Made by a program: the position numbers and the translations under genes | The notes under the pieces: model-generated | Databases searched by the model: none | What the model was told of the DNA's origin: nothing | The model's input: only the letters and a program-made list of their open reading frames with translations | Source: an uncultured Prevotella sp. | GTDB lineage: Bacteria; Bacteroidota; Bacteroidia; Bacteroidales; Bacteroidaceae | Direction: 5' to 3' | Length of the DNA: 64,000 bases | Assembly (NCBI RefSeq): GCF_946404925.1 | Contig: NZ_CAMJFM010000009.1 | Coordinates: 1 to 64,000, forward strand | Shown: positions 46,372 through 54,650 of the stretch, piece after piece | Layout: every line of letters starts with the position of its first letter | Numbering within the stretch: position 1 is the stretch's first letter

Positions 46372-46980
46372 TTATTCCTTTTTAGCTTCGAAAGCAAAGG
46401 GATTGGCCGTTGTCAGGTACGAAGTCTGTTTTTCGTCCATGAAAATGGCTCCCTCTACAATCTGCATGTACAGCTCCTTCTTGGTTTGGTTAAATGTACC
46501 AAACGAGTTGGTGCTGTTCACGTAGAATGCGGGTTGTATCTTGTGCTCAGCGCCCTCAAAGTTCAGCTTGAGTGCTGGCGACACAGGGTTTACCAGAAAC
46601 TGTACTGGCGATGAGTTGATAAAGCCTATGCGACAGGTTATGTCCTGGTCAGGGGCTTCTTCTATGGCTTTCTTCAGCTCTGCGTTGGTGATGTTTGCAG
46701 CTAGCAAGCGGGTAGGGAAGTCGTAGATGGTCATCGTGCTGTCGTTGATAATGCTCCAGCTTATTTTCAGCGTGTCAGTATTATCGTTCACGTCCTTCAC
46801 GTTCTTGCTCACGTATATCAGGTTGCCATCGTAGCTACCCCTTACCGTGTTCAGACAGTAAGCTATTTCCTCTTTACTCATCTCGCTACGGGTGTCGTTA
46901 CTATCGTCCAGACAGCCCGTTGCTGTTATTCCCATTGCTGCCAGACAGCAAGCCACAGTTAAATACTTCAGATTCTTCAT
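46372..46980 (-). CDS. Lipoprotein, DUF4840-like
   Basis: 202 residues. Lipobox GITATGC at residue ~23. The body (IAYCLNTVRGSYDGNLIYVS, STMTIYDFPTRLL) resembles DUF4840 lipoproteins of Bacteroidales, a small beta-rich family of unknown function. Confidence is high for a lipoprotein, moderate for the family name. Confidence 0.6.
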   Translation of the reverse strand: MKNLKYLTVACCLAAMGITATGCLDDSNDTRSEMSKEEIAYCLNTVRGSYDGNLIYVSKNVKDVNDNTDTLKISWSIINDSTMTIYDFPTRLLAANITNAELKKAIEEAPDQDITCRIGFINSSPVQFLVNPVSPALKLNFEGAEHKIQPAFYVNSTNSFGTFNQTKKELYMQIVEGAIFMDEKQTSYLTTANPFAFEAKKE

Positions 46981-47077
46981 TGTTTTGCTTTTTATAAGTG
47001 TTACTATTAATTTGAGTTTTACTATACTTATAATGCAAACCCTGCAGAATCCTTGTATCCGTTTTGTGTAATAAATG

Positions 47078-48184
47078 TTAAACTATCTTGATAGCTGCCT
47101 GCGCCATAGCCTCGTAGGCGCGCTCGCTGGGGTGCAGATGGTCGCCACTGTCGAATCCGTAGGCAAATGTCTTGGGTGTGGCCTCGTTTCTCACAGCAGC
47201 GTCGAAGTCAATGCAGCCATCGAAAATGGGCGATGTGCGCAGCCACTCGTTAAATGCCTGTCGCATACGCTCGCGATCCTCATTATAGGTGCGCCATCCG
47301 TATATGGGCAGCAGCGTGCCACTCCACACCTTCAGTCCCAGGGCCTTGGCAGGTTTCACGTATATCTCCTCTACGCCATGCTCCATCTCCTCTACAGTGG
47401 GCAGGTCGCTCCATGGGCGGAATGGGTTTACATCTGTGCCCACAGGGTGTATAATGTCGTTGATGCCATGCTGGATAATCACATCAGTTGCACCTGCAGT
47501 GTTGATCTCGATGGGGAATCGTGTAGCGCCTTTCAGTCCGTATGCCTGATAGGTGATGCAGTCGTACTGGCGCAGTATTCTGGTGCCACTCACAGCGCGC
47601 CTGATGATGGCAGTATTGGTGCCAAAGGCCAGATTGGCCATATAGTCAGGCCACGATTGGGCTGTGATCGAGTCGCCATAACACACGATGGCGCGATTCT
47701 CAGCTGATGTCAGTACGTCGATGGTATTCAGGAAGTAGAACCAATTGGTGTTACGACTCAGGTCGATGGGCAGTTTGTCAGCCTCTGCATAGTCGCCATA
47801 GGCGTATTGCGCCTTCGACAGGGGGCCTGTTATCAGTGTTCCGCTGTTCATCTGCGTGTAGTCAGGCAGATAGAAGCTCACGTTCACCATGTCGCCACGC
47901 TTCACTTCGTAGCTTATCTCGTCGCTCTCAGTCTCCTTGCCTGGCATCAGCGTCACGCTGTTCACTCCGCCAAAGGTGATGGGCGTATGGTTAGCCATCA
48001 GCTTGGTCAACTTCACGGGCTCAGTGCCTGTAAGGTTCGAGAATCTGAAGCGCAACTTGGTGCCATCAAAGCACATGCGGATAGGATACCTCAGTGTTAG
48101 GTCCTTGGCATAAACAGCTTCTTTGCGGTTAGTTATCGATGTGGCGTTTCCCCAGCAAGCCACCCATTTCTTCATGTCAGTCAT
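47078..48184 (-). CDS. SGNH/GDSL hydrolase
   Basis: 368 residues from the ATG at 48184 (MTDMKKWVACWGNATSITNR); the frame upstream runs through the tRNA-His gene and is not coding. An N-terminal beta-sandwich (~1-170), then the hydrolase: RAIVCYGDSITAQSWPDYMA (serine), GTRIL block, IQHGINDIIHPVG (GxND) and SGDHLHPSERAYEAMA (Asp-x-x-His). Likely an acyl or acetyl esterase acting on a carbohydrate. No signal peptide is visible. Confidence 0.85.
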   Translation of the reverse strand: MTDMKKWVACWGNATSITNRKEAVYAKDLTLRYPIRMCFDGTKLRFRFSNLTGTEPVKLTKLMANHTPITFGGVNSVTLMPGKETESDEISYEVKRGDMVNVSFYLPDYTQMNSGTLITGPLSKAQYAYGDYAEADKLPIDLSRNTNWFYFLNTIDVLTSAENRAIVCYGDSITAQSWPDYMANLAFGTNTAIIRRAVSGTRILRQYDCITYQAYGLKGATRFPIEINTAGATDVIIQHGINDIIHPVGTDVNPFRPWSDLPTVEEMEHGVEEIYVKPAKALGLKVWSGTLLPIYGWRTYNEDRERMRQAFNEWLRTSPIFDGCIDFDAAVRNEATPKTFAYGFDSGDHLHPSERAYEAMAQAAIKIV

Positions 48185-48205
48185 ATTTATAACCTCATTT
48201 AGTTC

Positions 48206-48239
48206 TACAAAAAAAGACATCGCCTTGTATGCGATGTCT
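48206..48239 (-). terminator. Terminator of tRNA-His
   Basis: AGACATCGC (48215-48223) pairs GCGATGTCT (48231-48239). On the minus strand the hairpin is followed by TTTTTTTGTAG. Confidence 0.9.
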
Positions 48240-48248
48240 TTCTCTCTT

Positions 48249-48326
48249 TGGGGTGCCCGGTGGGACTCGAACCCACGACATTCAGAACCACAATCTGACG
48301 CTCTAACCAACTGAACTACGGGCACC
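48249..48326 (-). tRNA. tRNA-His (anticodon GTG)
   Basis: Acceptor GTGCCCG/CGGGCAC with the extra G-1 encoded opposite C73, anticodon arm with ATTGTGGTT, T arm GTGGG-TTCGAGT-CCCAC, and encoded CCA (48251-48249). Confidence 0.96.
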
Positions 48327-48344
48327 ATTTCTGAATTGCGGGTG

Positions 48345-48376
48345 CAAAGGTACATAGATTTTTTGAATCCACCAAA
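48345..48376 (-). promoter_or_regulatory. Promoter of tRNA-His
   Basis: Minus strand TTTG (48376-48373), 20-base spacer, TACCTTTG (48352-48345), 18 bases before the tRNA 5' end. Confidence 0.85.
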
Positions 48377-48446
48377 TATTTGATGCAGTTTTTTTGAAAA
48401 ATCTGTGTTTTTGCCGTTTTTGCTTGGTTTTTTAATACCAAAACGC

Positions 48447-48454
48447 TATCTTTG
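48447..48454 (+). promoter_or_regulatory. -7 box of the endonuclease gene
   Basis: TATCTTTG, with the ATG only six bases after its final G. TTGG at the 19-base spacing is a possible -33 element. The mRNA should have almost no leader. Confidence 0.55.
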
Positions 48455-48459
48455 CACGC

Positions 48460-49215
48460 ATGAAAGGTACATTATATAATATAGGTATAGCAATTCTGGC
48501 GCTGGTGGCTACGGCTTGTCAGGGCCAGACCAAGTACGAACTGCCTGCTCCACTCAAGGATCGTCCTGAGTTGATACTGCAGCGTAAAGGCTACACAACA
48601 TCGTATAACAGCAAGACCAAAACGCCTAACTGGGTGGCGTGGCATCTCACTGATGCACACACACGTGGGCGATTCCAGCGCAAGGAGGAGGTGTTTGCTG
48701 AGGACGAGGCAGTGAAAACGCCCAGAGCCACCAATATGGACTACTACAACTCGCGCTACGATCGCGGACACATGTGCCCTGCAGGCGATAATAAGTGGGA
48801 TAAGCAGGCCATGACAGAGAGTTTCCTGTTCACTAACATCTGTCCACAGAACCACGGACTGAACAAGTACGAGTGGAACGACGTGGAGATGAAATGTCGC
48901 GACTGGGCGCGGAAATACGGGGCTATCGACATTGTGTGTGGTCCTATTTTCGACAAGAGCGGGGTGGAGCAGAAGACGATTGGTAAGAATAAGGTGTGGG
49001 TGCCCACGCGATTCTATAAGGTGATACTCTGTCGTAAAGGCACTCCCAAGGCCATAGGTTTTATTTATCGCAACGAGGGCAAAAAGCAGCTGATAGAGGA
49101 CGCTGTATGTACTGTAGATGAGGTAGAACGCCTCACTGGTATCGACTTTTTCCCCGCCCTCGATGACAAAACAGAGCGAATAGTAGAAGCAAAGGCAGAC
49201 CTTAAGGTTTGGTGA
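48460..49215 (+). CDS. Secreted non-specific DNA/RNA endonuclease
   Basis: 251 residues. N-terminus MKGTLYNIGIAILALVATAC ends in a probable lipobox. Catalytic DRGHMCPAGDNKWD (the DRGH motif with the general-base histidine) and FTNICPQNHGLNKYEWNDVE (metal-site asparagine) define the NUC1 nuclease family. It probably acts outside the cytoplasm, degrading nucleic acid for nutrient use or defence. The stop codon lies within a GTGAGAGG repeat. Confidence 0.92.
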   Translation: MKGTLYNIGIAILALVATACQGQTKYELPAPLKDRPELILQRKGYTTSYNSKTKTPNWVAWHLTDAHTRGRFQRKEEVFAEDEAVKTPRATNMDYYNSRYDRGHMCPAGDNKWDKQAMTESFLFTNICPQNHGLNKYEWNDVEMKCRDWARKYGAIDIVCGPIFDKSGVEQKTIGKNKVWVPTRFYKVILCRKGTPKAIGFIYRNEGKKQLIEDAVCTVDEVERLTGIDFFPALDDKTERIVEAKADLKVW

Positions 49216-49298
49216 GAGGGTGAGAGGGTGAGAAGGTGAGAAATGGTTAAAAATACTAAAAAACTCACCTCTCACCTCTCACCTCTCACCTCTTTTTT
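49211..49298 (+). repeat. GTGAGAGG palindromic repeat, probable terminator
   Basis: Left arm GGTGAGAGGGTGAGAGGGTG (8-base units), right arm CTCACCTCTCACCTCTCACC (7-base units), loop 49241-49263, then CTTTTTT. It contains the endonuclease TGA stop and probably terminates it. Confidence 0.85.
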
Positions 49299-49299
49299 G

Positions 49300-49307
49300 T
49301 ACCTTTG
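49300..49307 (+). promoter_or_regulatory. -7 box of the Nif3 gene
   Basis: TACCTTTG directly after the repeat's T-run; the GTG start follows six bases later. Confidence 0.6.
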
Positions 49308-49312
49308 CACCC

Positions 49313-50095
49313 GTGAAAATAAAAGAAGTGCTGAGCGCCCTTGAACGTTTCGCGCCTCTGCCCTTGCAGGAAAGCTGGGATAATGCTGGCCTACAAGTTG
49401 GACTGACAGAGACGGAGGTTTCAGGGGCATTATTGTGTCTGGACGTGAACGAACGCATCGTTGACGAAGCCATGACTAAGGGTTGCAATCTCATTGTGAG
49501 CCATCATCCCTTGTTGTTCCGTGGACTCAAGACGATTAGCGATCTCAACGATGTTCAGCGCACCGTGATGAGTGCCATACAGAAGGGCATTGCAGTGATT
49601 TCTATGCACACCAACATGGATAATGCCAAGGGTGGTGTCAACTTCCGCATCGCTGAGAAGTTAGGCCTGGAAAACGTCAAGTTTTTGGTGCCTACAGGTG
49701 CTGATGCTGAGGCTGGAAGTGGGGTAGTAGGCGAGTTTGCTGAACCACAGGCTGCTGACGATTTTATCATCGCTGTTAAAAAGGCCTTTGGTGTAGAGTG
49801 CGCCATGTGCAACGAACTGTTGCGTCGCCCCATCAAGCGCGTGGCCCTTTGTGGTGGTGCAGGCGATTTCCTGCTCGACGAAGCTGTTAAGAATCAGGCA
49901 GATGCGTTCATCACAGGCGAGATGCATTACCATCAGTACTTTGGCTACGAACAGGCGATTCAGATATGCGTGATAGGTCACTACCAGAGCGAGCAATACA
50001 CCACAGAAATCTTCCAGGATATTATCCAAAAGGAGTGCCCAGGTGTCAAGACCATCATCGCTGAAACAAATACGAATCCGATTCTTTACCTTTAG
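49313..50095 (+). CDS. Nif3-like dinuclear metal protein (GTP cyclohydrolase I type 2 family)
   Basis: 260 residues starting at GTG: MKIKEVLSALERFAPLPLQE, then SWDNAGLQVG, the conserved Nif3 N-terminus, so no upstream start is needed. Metal ligands in IVSHHPLLFRG and MHTNMDNA; FITGEMHYHQYF and VIGHYQSEQYTTEI at the C-terminus. The family is widespread; its biochemical role is unsettled. Confidence 0.92.
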   Translation: MKIKEVLSALERFAPLPLQESWDNAGLQVGLTETEVSGALLCLDVNERIVDEAMTKGCNLIVSHHPLLFRGLKTISDLNDVQRTVMSAIQKGIAVISMHTNMDNAKGGVNFRIAEKLGLENVKFLVPTGADAEAGSGVVGEFAEPQAADDFIIAVKKAFGVECAMCNELLRRPIKRVALCGGAGDFLLDEAVKNQADAFITGEMHYHQYFGYEQAIQICVIGHYQSEQYTTEIFQDIIQKECPGVKTIIAETNTNPILYL

Positions 50096-50139
50096 GCAAA
50101 AATGTAAAAATTATACAATTAAATAATTAAATTAAGATT

Positions 50140-51015
50140 ATGGCAAAGAAAGACCCATCAGAATTGTCAGTAGAAGAGCGCCTGAAGACGCTTTATCAGC
50201 TGCAGACAGCTCTCTCGGCTATCGACGAGAAGCGCGCCCTGCGCGGTGAGCTGCCACTGGAAGTACAGGACCTGGAAGACGAGATCGCAGGTCTCACTAC
50301 ACGTGTTGAAAATATTGCTGCTGATATCGAAGAGTATCAGAAGGCTATCACCCAGAAGAAGGGCGAGATTGCTGATGCTGAGGCCAGCGTAGAGCGCTAT
50401 AAGGCTCAGCTCAACGAGGTTAAGAACAACCGTGAGTACGACACTCTGTCGAAGGAGATTGAGTTCCAGACACTGGAGATTGAGCTCTGCAATAAGAAGA
50501 TACGCGAGGCTAACAACAAGATTGCTGATAAAGAGCAGGAGAAGGCTAACAGCGAGGCTCTGATAGCTGAGCGCCAGGGCGATCTGGACGTTAAGAAGAA
50601 CGAGCTCGAGGAGATTATGGAAGAGACTCGTGTTGAGGAGGAGAAGCTGAAGGAGCAGGTTAAGAGCCTCGAGGCTAAGATCGAGGGCCGTCTGCTCACA
50701 TCATTCAAGCGCATCCGTAAGAACGCTCGCAACGGTCTTGGTATCGTATACGTACAGCGTGATGCTTGCGGTGGTTGCTTCAACAAGATTCCACCTCAGC
50801 GTCAGCTCGACATCAAGATGCACAAGAAGATCATCGTGTGCGAGTACTGTGGTCGTATCATGATCGACCCAGAGCTGGCAGGCGTAAAGATCGAGAAGCC
50901 AGCAGCAGGCGACGAGAAGAAGAGAAGCGCTAAGCGCGCCATCCGTAAGTCGTCAGGCACATCTACATCTTCAGCTTCATCTAAGAAGGCTGCAGATGCT
51001 AACGATATGGCATAA
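50140..51015 (+). CDS. C4-type zinc ribbon protein with long coiled coil
   Basis: 291 residues. Residues ~10-195 form a continuous charged coiled coil. Then a zinc ribbon: ACGGCFNKIPPQRQLDI and IVCEYCGRIMIDPEL, giving CxxC-x~30-CxxC. A lysine/serine-rich tail follows (KKRSAKRAIRKSSGTSTSS). This is the conserved zf-RING_7/C4 family found next to nif3 in many bacteria; it starts 44 bases after the Nif3 gene. Function unknown, probably nucleic-acid associated. Confidence 0.9.
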   Translation: MAKKDPSELSVEERLKTLYQLQTALSAIDEKRALRGELPLEVQDLEDEIAGLTTRVENIAADIEEYQKAITQKKGEIADAEASVERYKAQLNEVKNNREYDTLSKEIEFQTLEIELCNKKIREANNKIADKEQEKANSEALIAERQGDLDVKKNELEEIMEETRVEEEKLKEQVKSLEAKIEGRLLTSFKRIRKNARNGLGIVYVQRDACGGCFNKIPPQRQLDIKMHKKIIVCEYCGRIMIDPELAGVKIEKPAAGDEKKRSAKRAIRKSSGTSTSSASSKKAADANDMA

Positions 51016-51029
51016 GAGAGAGATTTTTG

Positions 51030-51479
51030 TTATAATTCTTGATAGTTGGGGATTCCTTCCAGAAAGCAATATTTTTGGTTATCGTAATCCATACGGCAGC
51101 AGATGTGCTGCAAGCCGTTACTAACAATCAAGTAGTCCACCTTCAGCAGGAGATTGTAGGCCGATATCTGGTCGAATGTCTTCTGCTGAAGTTTTATTGT
51201 GGGGGCCTTGTATTCGATAATCATCTGGGGTAGGGCCACCTTATTATATAATATAGAGTCGCATCGCAGGTGTTTCTCGCCCACGGTCAGCTCAATCTCG
51301 TTGCCTAATAATCCTGCAGGGTAGCCTTTGTGCTCCACCAGATAGTGCACAAAGTGCTGACGAACCCACTCTTCGGGGGTCAAAGCCACATATTTTCGAC
51401 GCAAAAAGTCGAAAATTAGCTGCTTATTGCCACGTTGGGCGATTTTTATTTCGTATGTAGGGAGGTTTAATCGAAACAT
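51030..51479 (-). CDS. Small HsdR N-terminal-like nuclease domain protein
   Basis: 149 residues from the ATG at 51479 (MFRLNLPTYEIKIAQRGNKQ). The core ALTPEEWVRQHFVHYLVEHK, then EKHLRCDSILYNKVALPQMI and IIEYKAP, follows the type I restriction R-subunit N-terminal fold, with the E-x-K of a PD-(D/E)xK site. No HsdM or HsdS lies nearby, and stand-alone copies are common in Bacteroidales. It is divergent from holA with overlapping promoters. Confidence 0.85.
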   Translation of the reverse strand: MFRLNLPTYEIKIAQRGNKQLIFDFLRRKYVALTPEEWVRQHFVHYLVEHKGYPAGLLGNEIELTVGEKHLRCDSILYNKVALPQMIIEYKAPTIKLQQKTFDQISAYNLLLKVDYLIVSNGLQHICCRMDYDNQKYCFLEGIPNYQEL

Positions 51480-51484
51480 TTTTG

Positions 51485-51504
51485 TAAATTTGCAGGCAAA
51501 AATA
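51485..51504. promoter_or_regulatory. Face-to-face -7 boxes of holA and the HsdR_N gene
   Basis: TAAATTTG on the plus strand (51485-51492) and TATTTTTG on the minus strand (51504-51497) are only four bases apart, so polymerase cannot occupy both at once. Confidence 0.55.
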
Positions 51505-51527
51505 CAAATAATAATTGAAATAGCACT

Positions 51528-52556
51528 ATGGCTGAGGCAAAAAATGCAAGTTTTGAGAGTATAATGCGCGATTTGGAGGCTGGAAAATACGCGCCTGTCT
51601 ACTATTTGATGGGCGATGAGCCGTATTATATCGACAGGATAGCCGACTATATCGCAGACCACGCCCTGCAGCCCGAGGAACGCGACTTTAACCAGACAAT
51701 TCTTTTCGGATCGGATGTCAATGCATCGCAGATAGCCGATTTGGCGCGCCGTTATCCCATGATGGCCGAGAAGCAGGTGGTCATCGTGAAAGAGGCGCAG
51801 AATATCAAGAATACAGAGGCTCTGGAGCGATATTTCGCCAGCCCCATGGCCACCACTATCCTGGTGATGTGCCATAAGAACGGTAAGGTTGATGGACGAA
51901 AATCGGGCTATGTCAAGGCGATAAAATCAGCTGGCGTACTGTTTGAGAGCGCCAAACTCAAGGACAGGGAGCTGCCTGGATTCATCGAGAACTATCTGAA
52001 ATCGCGCCAGGTTAAGATCGACGCCAAGAGCGTGCAGATGATAGCAGAGAATATTGGCGCTGATTTGAGCCGACTGGTGGGCGAGCTCGATAAGGTGATT
52101 CTTTCGCTGCCTGAGGAGAATAGGGTAGTGACTGCACAGGTGGTAGAAGACCAAATTGGAGTGAGCAAAGAGTTTAATGGATTTGAACTTCGCGATGCGA
52201 TTGTGAACCGCAATGTGTACAAAGCAAATCAGATAATAAAATATTTTGACGAAAATCCGAAGGCTGGTTCCATCTACTCGTTTCTCCCGTTGCTCTTTGG
52301 ATACTTCCAAAACTTGATGATTGCGTTCTACGCGCCAAATAATAAGAGCCAGGAGGCGGTTGCTGACTGGTTGGAATTCAAAAATCCGTGGCAAGCTAAG
52401 GACTATATGACGGGTATGCGAAACTACTCTGGCATGAAGGTGATGCAGATCATTTCGAAGATTAGAGAGATCGACGCCAAAAGTAAGGGTTTGGACAACC
52501 CAAATACCCCCGCTGGAGAGCTTATGAAGGAACTGATTTTTTACATTTTACACTAA
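51528..52556 (+). CDS. holA: DNA polymerase III subunit delta
   Basis: 342 residues. YYLMGDEPYYIDRIADYIAD near the N-terminus, VVIVKEAQNIK, ILVMCHKNGKVDGR, and the C-terminal collar with DWLEFKNPWQAKDYMTGMRN. Clamp-loader subunit that opens the sliding clamp. Followed by a good intrinsic terminator. Confidence 0.95.
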   Translation: MAEAKNASFESIMRDLEAGKYAPVYYLMGDEPYYIDRIADYIADHALQPEERDFNQTILFGSDVNASQIADLARRYPMMAEKQVVIVKEAQNIKNTEALERYFASPMATTILVMCHKNGKVDGRKSGYVKAIKSAGVLFESAKLKDRELPGFIENYLKSRQVKIDAKSVQMIAENIGADLSRLVGELDKVILSLPEENRVVTAQVVEDQIGVSKEFNGFELRDAIVNRNVYKANQIIKYFDENPKAGSIYSFLPLLFGYFQNLMIAFYAPNNKSQEAVADWLEFKNPWQAKDYMTGMRNYSGMKVMQIISKIREIDAKSKGLDNPNTPAGELMKELIFYILH

Positions 52557-52593
52557 ATAGGGTAGGTTTTCCGCTCTAGAATTTGCAAAAACT

Positions 52594-52617
52594 GCACTCC
52601 TGGCGAGTGCTTTTTTT
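52594..52617 (+). terminator. Terminator of holA
   Basis: GCACTC (52594-52599), 5-base loop, GAGTGC (52605-52610), then TTTTTTT. Confidence 0.88.
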
Positions 52618-53269
52618 GTGCCTAAATGCCTGAGAAATAGGGTAGTTACAAGGATTCTTACCCCCTCAAAACTCGCGTATTTCCAGAATTTCGTAGAACG
52701 GTGCAGAATACGCGAGAAATGCCAAAATTCGCCATTTTCAGTCATCCGCGATTTGGTGTTCACAATTATTTAGATTACGTTTTCTAAATTCAAGTTCGTA
52801 AATCAAAACAAAAGTTTAGAGAATTAATAATTTAGAATTGATGATTTACAGATTTTGAATTGTGAATTACGAATTGCGATTTAAATATCAATATCTTAAT
52901 TTTGTGATTCCGATTTGTATATTCATATTTATGCACTCGCGTATATACATATATAAATGATTAAAACTCAGATAGTTATAACGTTTACTTATAATAATCT
53001 TCAATTTTTAAGCCCGTAAACAACTAAAAACTGTATTTGGGCCTATAAATTAAGCAATTTTGTGTAAGTAGCTTATTTATACCCAGTTAGTTACAAAAAT
53101 GTACTAAAACTATTGTTTGTGCAGTTTATTTATCTAAAATTTAGATTCATAACTTTAAACCACTTATCGCCCGCTTATCAACTTTTGATTTACAAATATA
53201 AAACTATAAACTTAAATTATAAAATCTTAAATTGTATCTACATTTGTTGCATAATTCAATTTTTTCTTT
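52618..53269. other. AT-rich non-coding region
   Basis: No gene is visible in ~650 bases of very AT-rich sequence. It holds a perfect inverted repeat CTCGCGTATT (52672-52681) / AATACGCGAG (52707-52716), and a third copy of CTCGCGTAT at ~52937. Isolated DnaA-box-like words (TTATCAACT near 53176) occur but no cluster. Confidence 0.7.
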
Positions 53270-53277
53270 TACCTTTG
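53270..53277 (+). promoter_or_regulatory. -7 box of the XRE regulator
   Basis: TACCTTTG followed by TAAACTG. The closest TTTG (53243) gives a 23-base spacer, slightly long. Confidence 0.6.
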
Positions 53278-53294
53278 TAAACTGAAAGAAAAAC

Positions 53295-53308
53295 GGGCCA
53301 AATGGCCC
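53295..53308 (+). promoter_or_regulatory. Operator-like dyad in the XRE leader
   Basis: GGGCCAAATGGCCC: perfect 5-base arms around AAAT, about 13 bases after the expected transcription start and 22 bases before the ATG. A candidate autoregulatory site; in RNA it would also form a short hairpin. Confidence 0.45.
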
Positions 53309-53330
53309 CTAAAAGTACATCGTTATAAAA

Positions 53331-53819
53331 ATGAAAGATAGAATCAGGCAAATTATGGAGTCTAAGCACTTGACTCAACAGCTCTTCGCTGACTACATTG
53401 GTCAGAGTCCAGCTACCCTTAGTAGCATCTTCAATGGTCGCACGCGTCCCACCCTGAACATCGTCGAGGCCATCAAAAAGAAAATTCCTGACATCAATAC
53501 CGATTGGCTGATGTTTGGTTCAGGCGACATGTATCTGGCCCCAAACACCCCCTCTGGCGACCTCTTTTCTGAGTCGGATACACCTGCTGACACCCACCCC
53601 ATCGAGCAAAATCTGATGATCGATTTTGATGCAGCACCCCAAAATGCCCCTCAAAATGCCCCTCAGACACCCCAAAATTTCAATAGTGTACGTACTACAC
53701 ACCCAGAAATCGCTCGCGAAGAGGTAAAACATATTGACAAACCTCAGCGTAAAGTGATGGAAATCCGCGTGTTCTACGATGATCAGACATGGGAAACTTT
53801 TGTGCCTGCCAAGAAATAA
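53331..53819 (+). CDS. Helix-turn-helix (XRE) regulator
   Basis: 162 residues. HTH at ~1-60 (LTQQLFADYIGQSPATLSSI, FNGRTRPTLNIVEAI) with the DWLMFGSGDM motif common to phage-repressor-like regulators of Bacteroidales. A linker with repeated QNAP units (PQNAPQNAPQTPQN) and a short C-terminal beta segment (KVMEIRVFYDDQTWETFVP). It has its own promoter after a long AT-rich gap and sits before pyrK without an obvious functional tie. Confidence 0.88.
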   Translation: MKDRIRQIMESKHLTQQLFADYIGQSPATLSSIFNGRTRPTLNIVEAIKKKIPDINTDWLMFGSGDMYLAPNTPSGDLFSESDTPADTHPIEQNLMIDFDAAPQNAPQNAPQTPQNFNSVRTTHPEIAREEVKHIDKPQRKVMEIRVFYDDQTWETFVPAKK

Positions 53820-53821
53820 GT

Positions 53822-53852
53822 TTTGTGGTTTCGAAAAATAGTTGTATCTTTG
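53822..53852 (+). promoter_or_regulatory. Promoter of pyrK-pyrD
   Basis: TTTG (53822-53825), 19-base spacer, TATCTTTG (53845-53852); ATG 25 bases downstream. Confidence 0.8.
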
Positions 53853-53876
53853 TACCCGATTTAAAAATATCGTAGT

Positions 53877-54650
53877 ATGAAGAAGTATATACTCGACCTG
53901 AAGGTAAAGGAGGTAGAGCAGATTCATCAGCGTTACGTGCTCATTAAGCTAACGCACCAGAATACTCTGCCTGATATGTTGCCTGGTCAGTTTGTAGAGG
54001 TGCGCGTTGATGGATCGCCATCAACATTCCTGCGCCGCCCTATTTCCATCAACTTTGTGGATCGCGAGAACAACGAGCTCTGGCTGCTTGTAGCCACCGT
54101 GGGCCAAGGTACTAAACAGCTTGCTAAACTTAAGTTTGGCGATGTGCTTAACTGCGTGCTGCCATTGGGCAATGGCTTTACCCCTGCCAAACAGGGCGAA
54201 AAGGTGCTGCTGGTGGGCGGAGGCGTAGGTGTGGCTCCACTGCTGTATATGGGTGCCGAGATGAAGCGCCAGGGCATCGAGCCCACATTCCTGCTGGGTG
54301 CACGTACAGCTAACGATCTGCTGATGCTGCCTATATTTAATAAGTACGGGCGCGCGTACGTAACCACCGAGGATGGATCGATGGGCGAAAAAGGCTTTGT
54401 AACCAACCATTCTATCCTCACTCTGGAGCACTTTGATCGTATCAGCACCTGTGGCCCCACGCCTATGATGAAGGCTGTGGCTCGCTATGCTCGCCAGAAT
54501 AACGTCGACTGCGAGGCTTCGCTCGAGAATCTGATGGCCTGCGGACTGGGTGCTTGTTTGTGCTGTGTAGAGAAGACCACCGAGGGTAATCTGTGTGTAT
54601 GTAAGGATGGACCCGTGTTTAATATTAAGAAACTGTTATGGCAAGACTAA
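53877..54650 (+). CDS. pyrK: Dihydroorotate dehydrogenase electron-transfer subunit
   Basis: 257 residues, ferredoxin-reductase fold. FAD site [17 protein letters not shown]-side [17 protein letters not shown]; 2Fe-2S cysteines in [15 protein letters not shown] and [10 protein letters not shown]. It passes electrons from PyrD to NAD. Overlaps pyrD by 13 bases. Confidence 0.96.
   Translation: MKKYILDLKVKEVEQIHQRYVLIKLTHQNTLPDMLPGQFVEVRVDGSPSTFLRRPISINFVDRENNELWLLVATVGQGTKQLAKLKFGDVLNCVLPLGNGFTPAKQGEKVLLVGGGVGVAPLLYMGAEMKRQGIEPTFLLGARTANDLLMLPIFNKYGRAYVTTEDGSMGEKGFVTNHSILTLEHFDRISTCGPTPMMKAVARYARQNNVDCEASLENLMACGLGACLCCVEKTTEGNLCVCKDGPVFNIKKLLWQD

Noticed and set aside
48185..48355. N-terminal extension of the SGNH hydrolase frame
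   Set aside because: It runs through tRNA-His and its terminator; the ATG at 48184 gives a sensible protein.
51030..51479. Part of a type I restriction system
   Set aside because: No modification or specificity gene nearby; stand-alone proteins of this type are common in Bacteroidales.
51480..51875. Extension of the HsdR_N-like frame upstream of 51479
   Set aside because: It overlaps holA in antisense and crosses two promoters; the family start is at MFRLNLP.
52618..53330. Replication origin in the AT-rich gap
   Set aside because: Only isolated DnaA-box-like words, no cluster, and no dnaA, dnaN or similar gene beside it.
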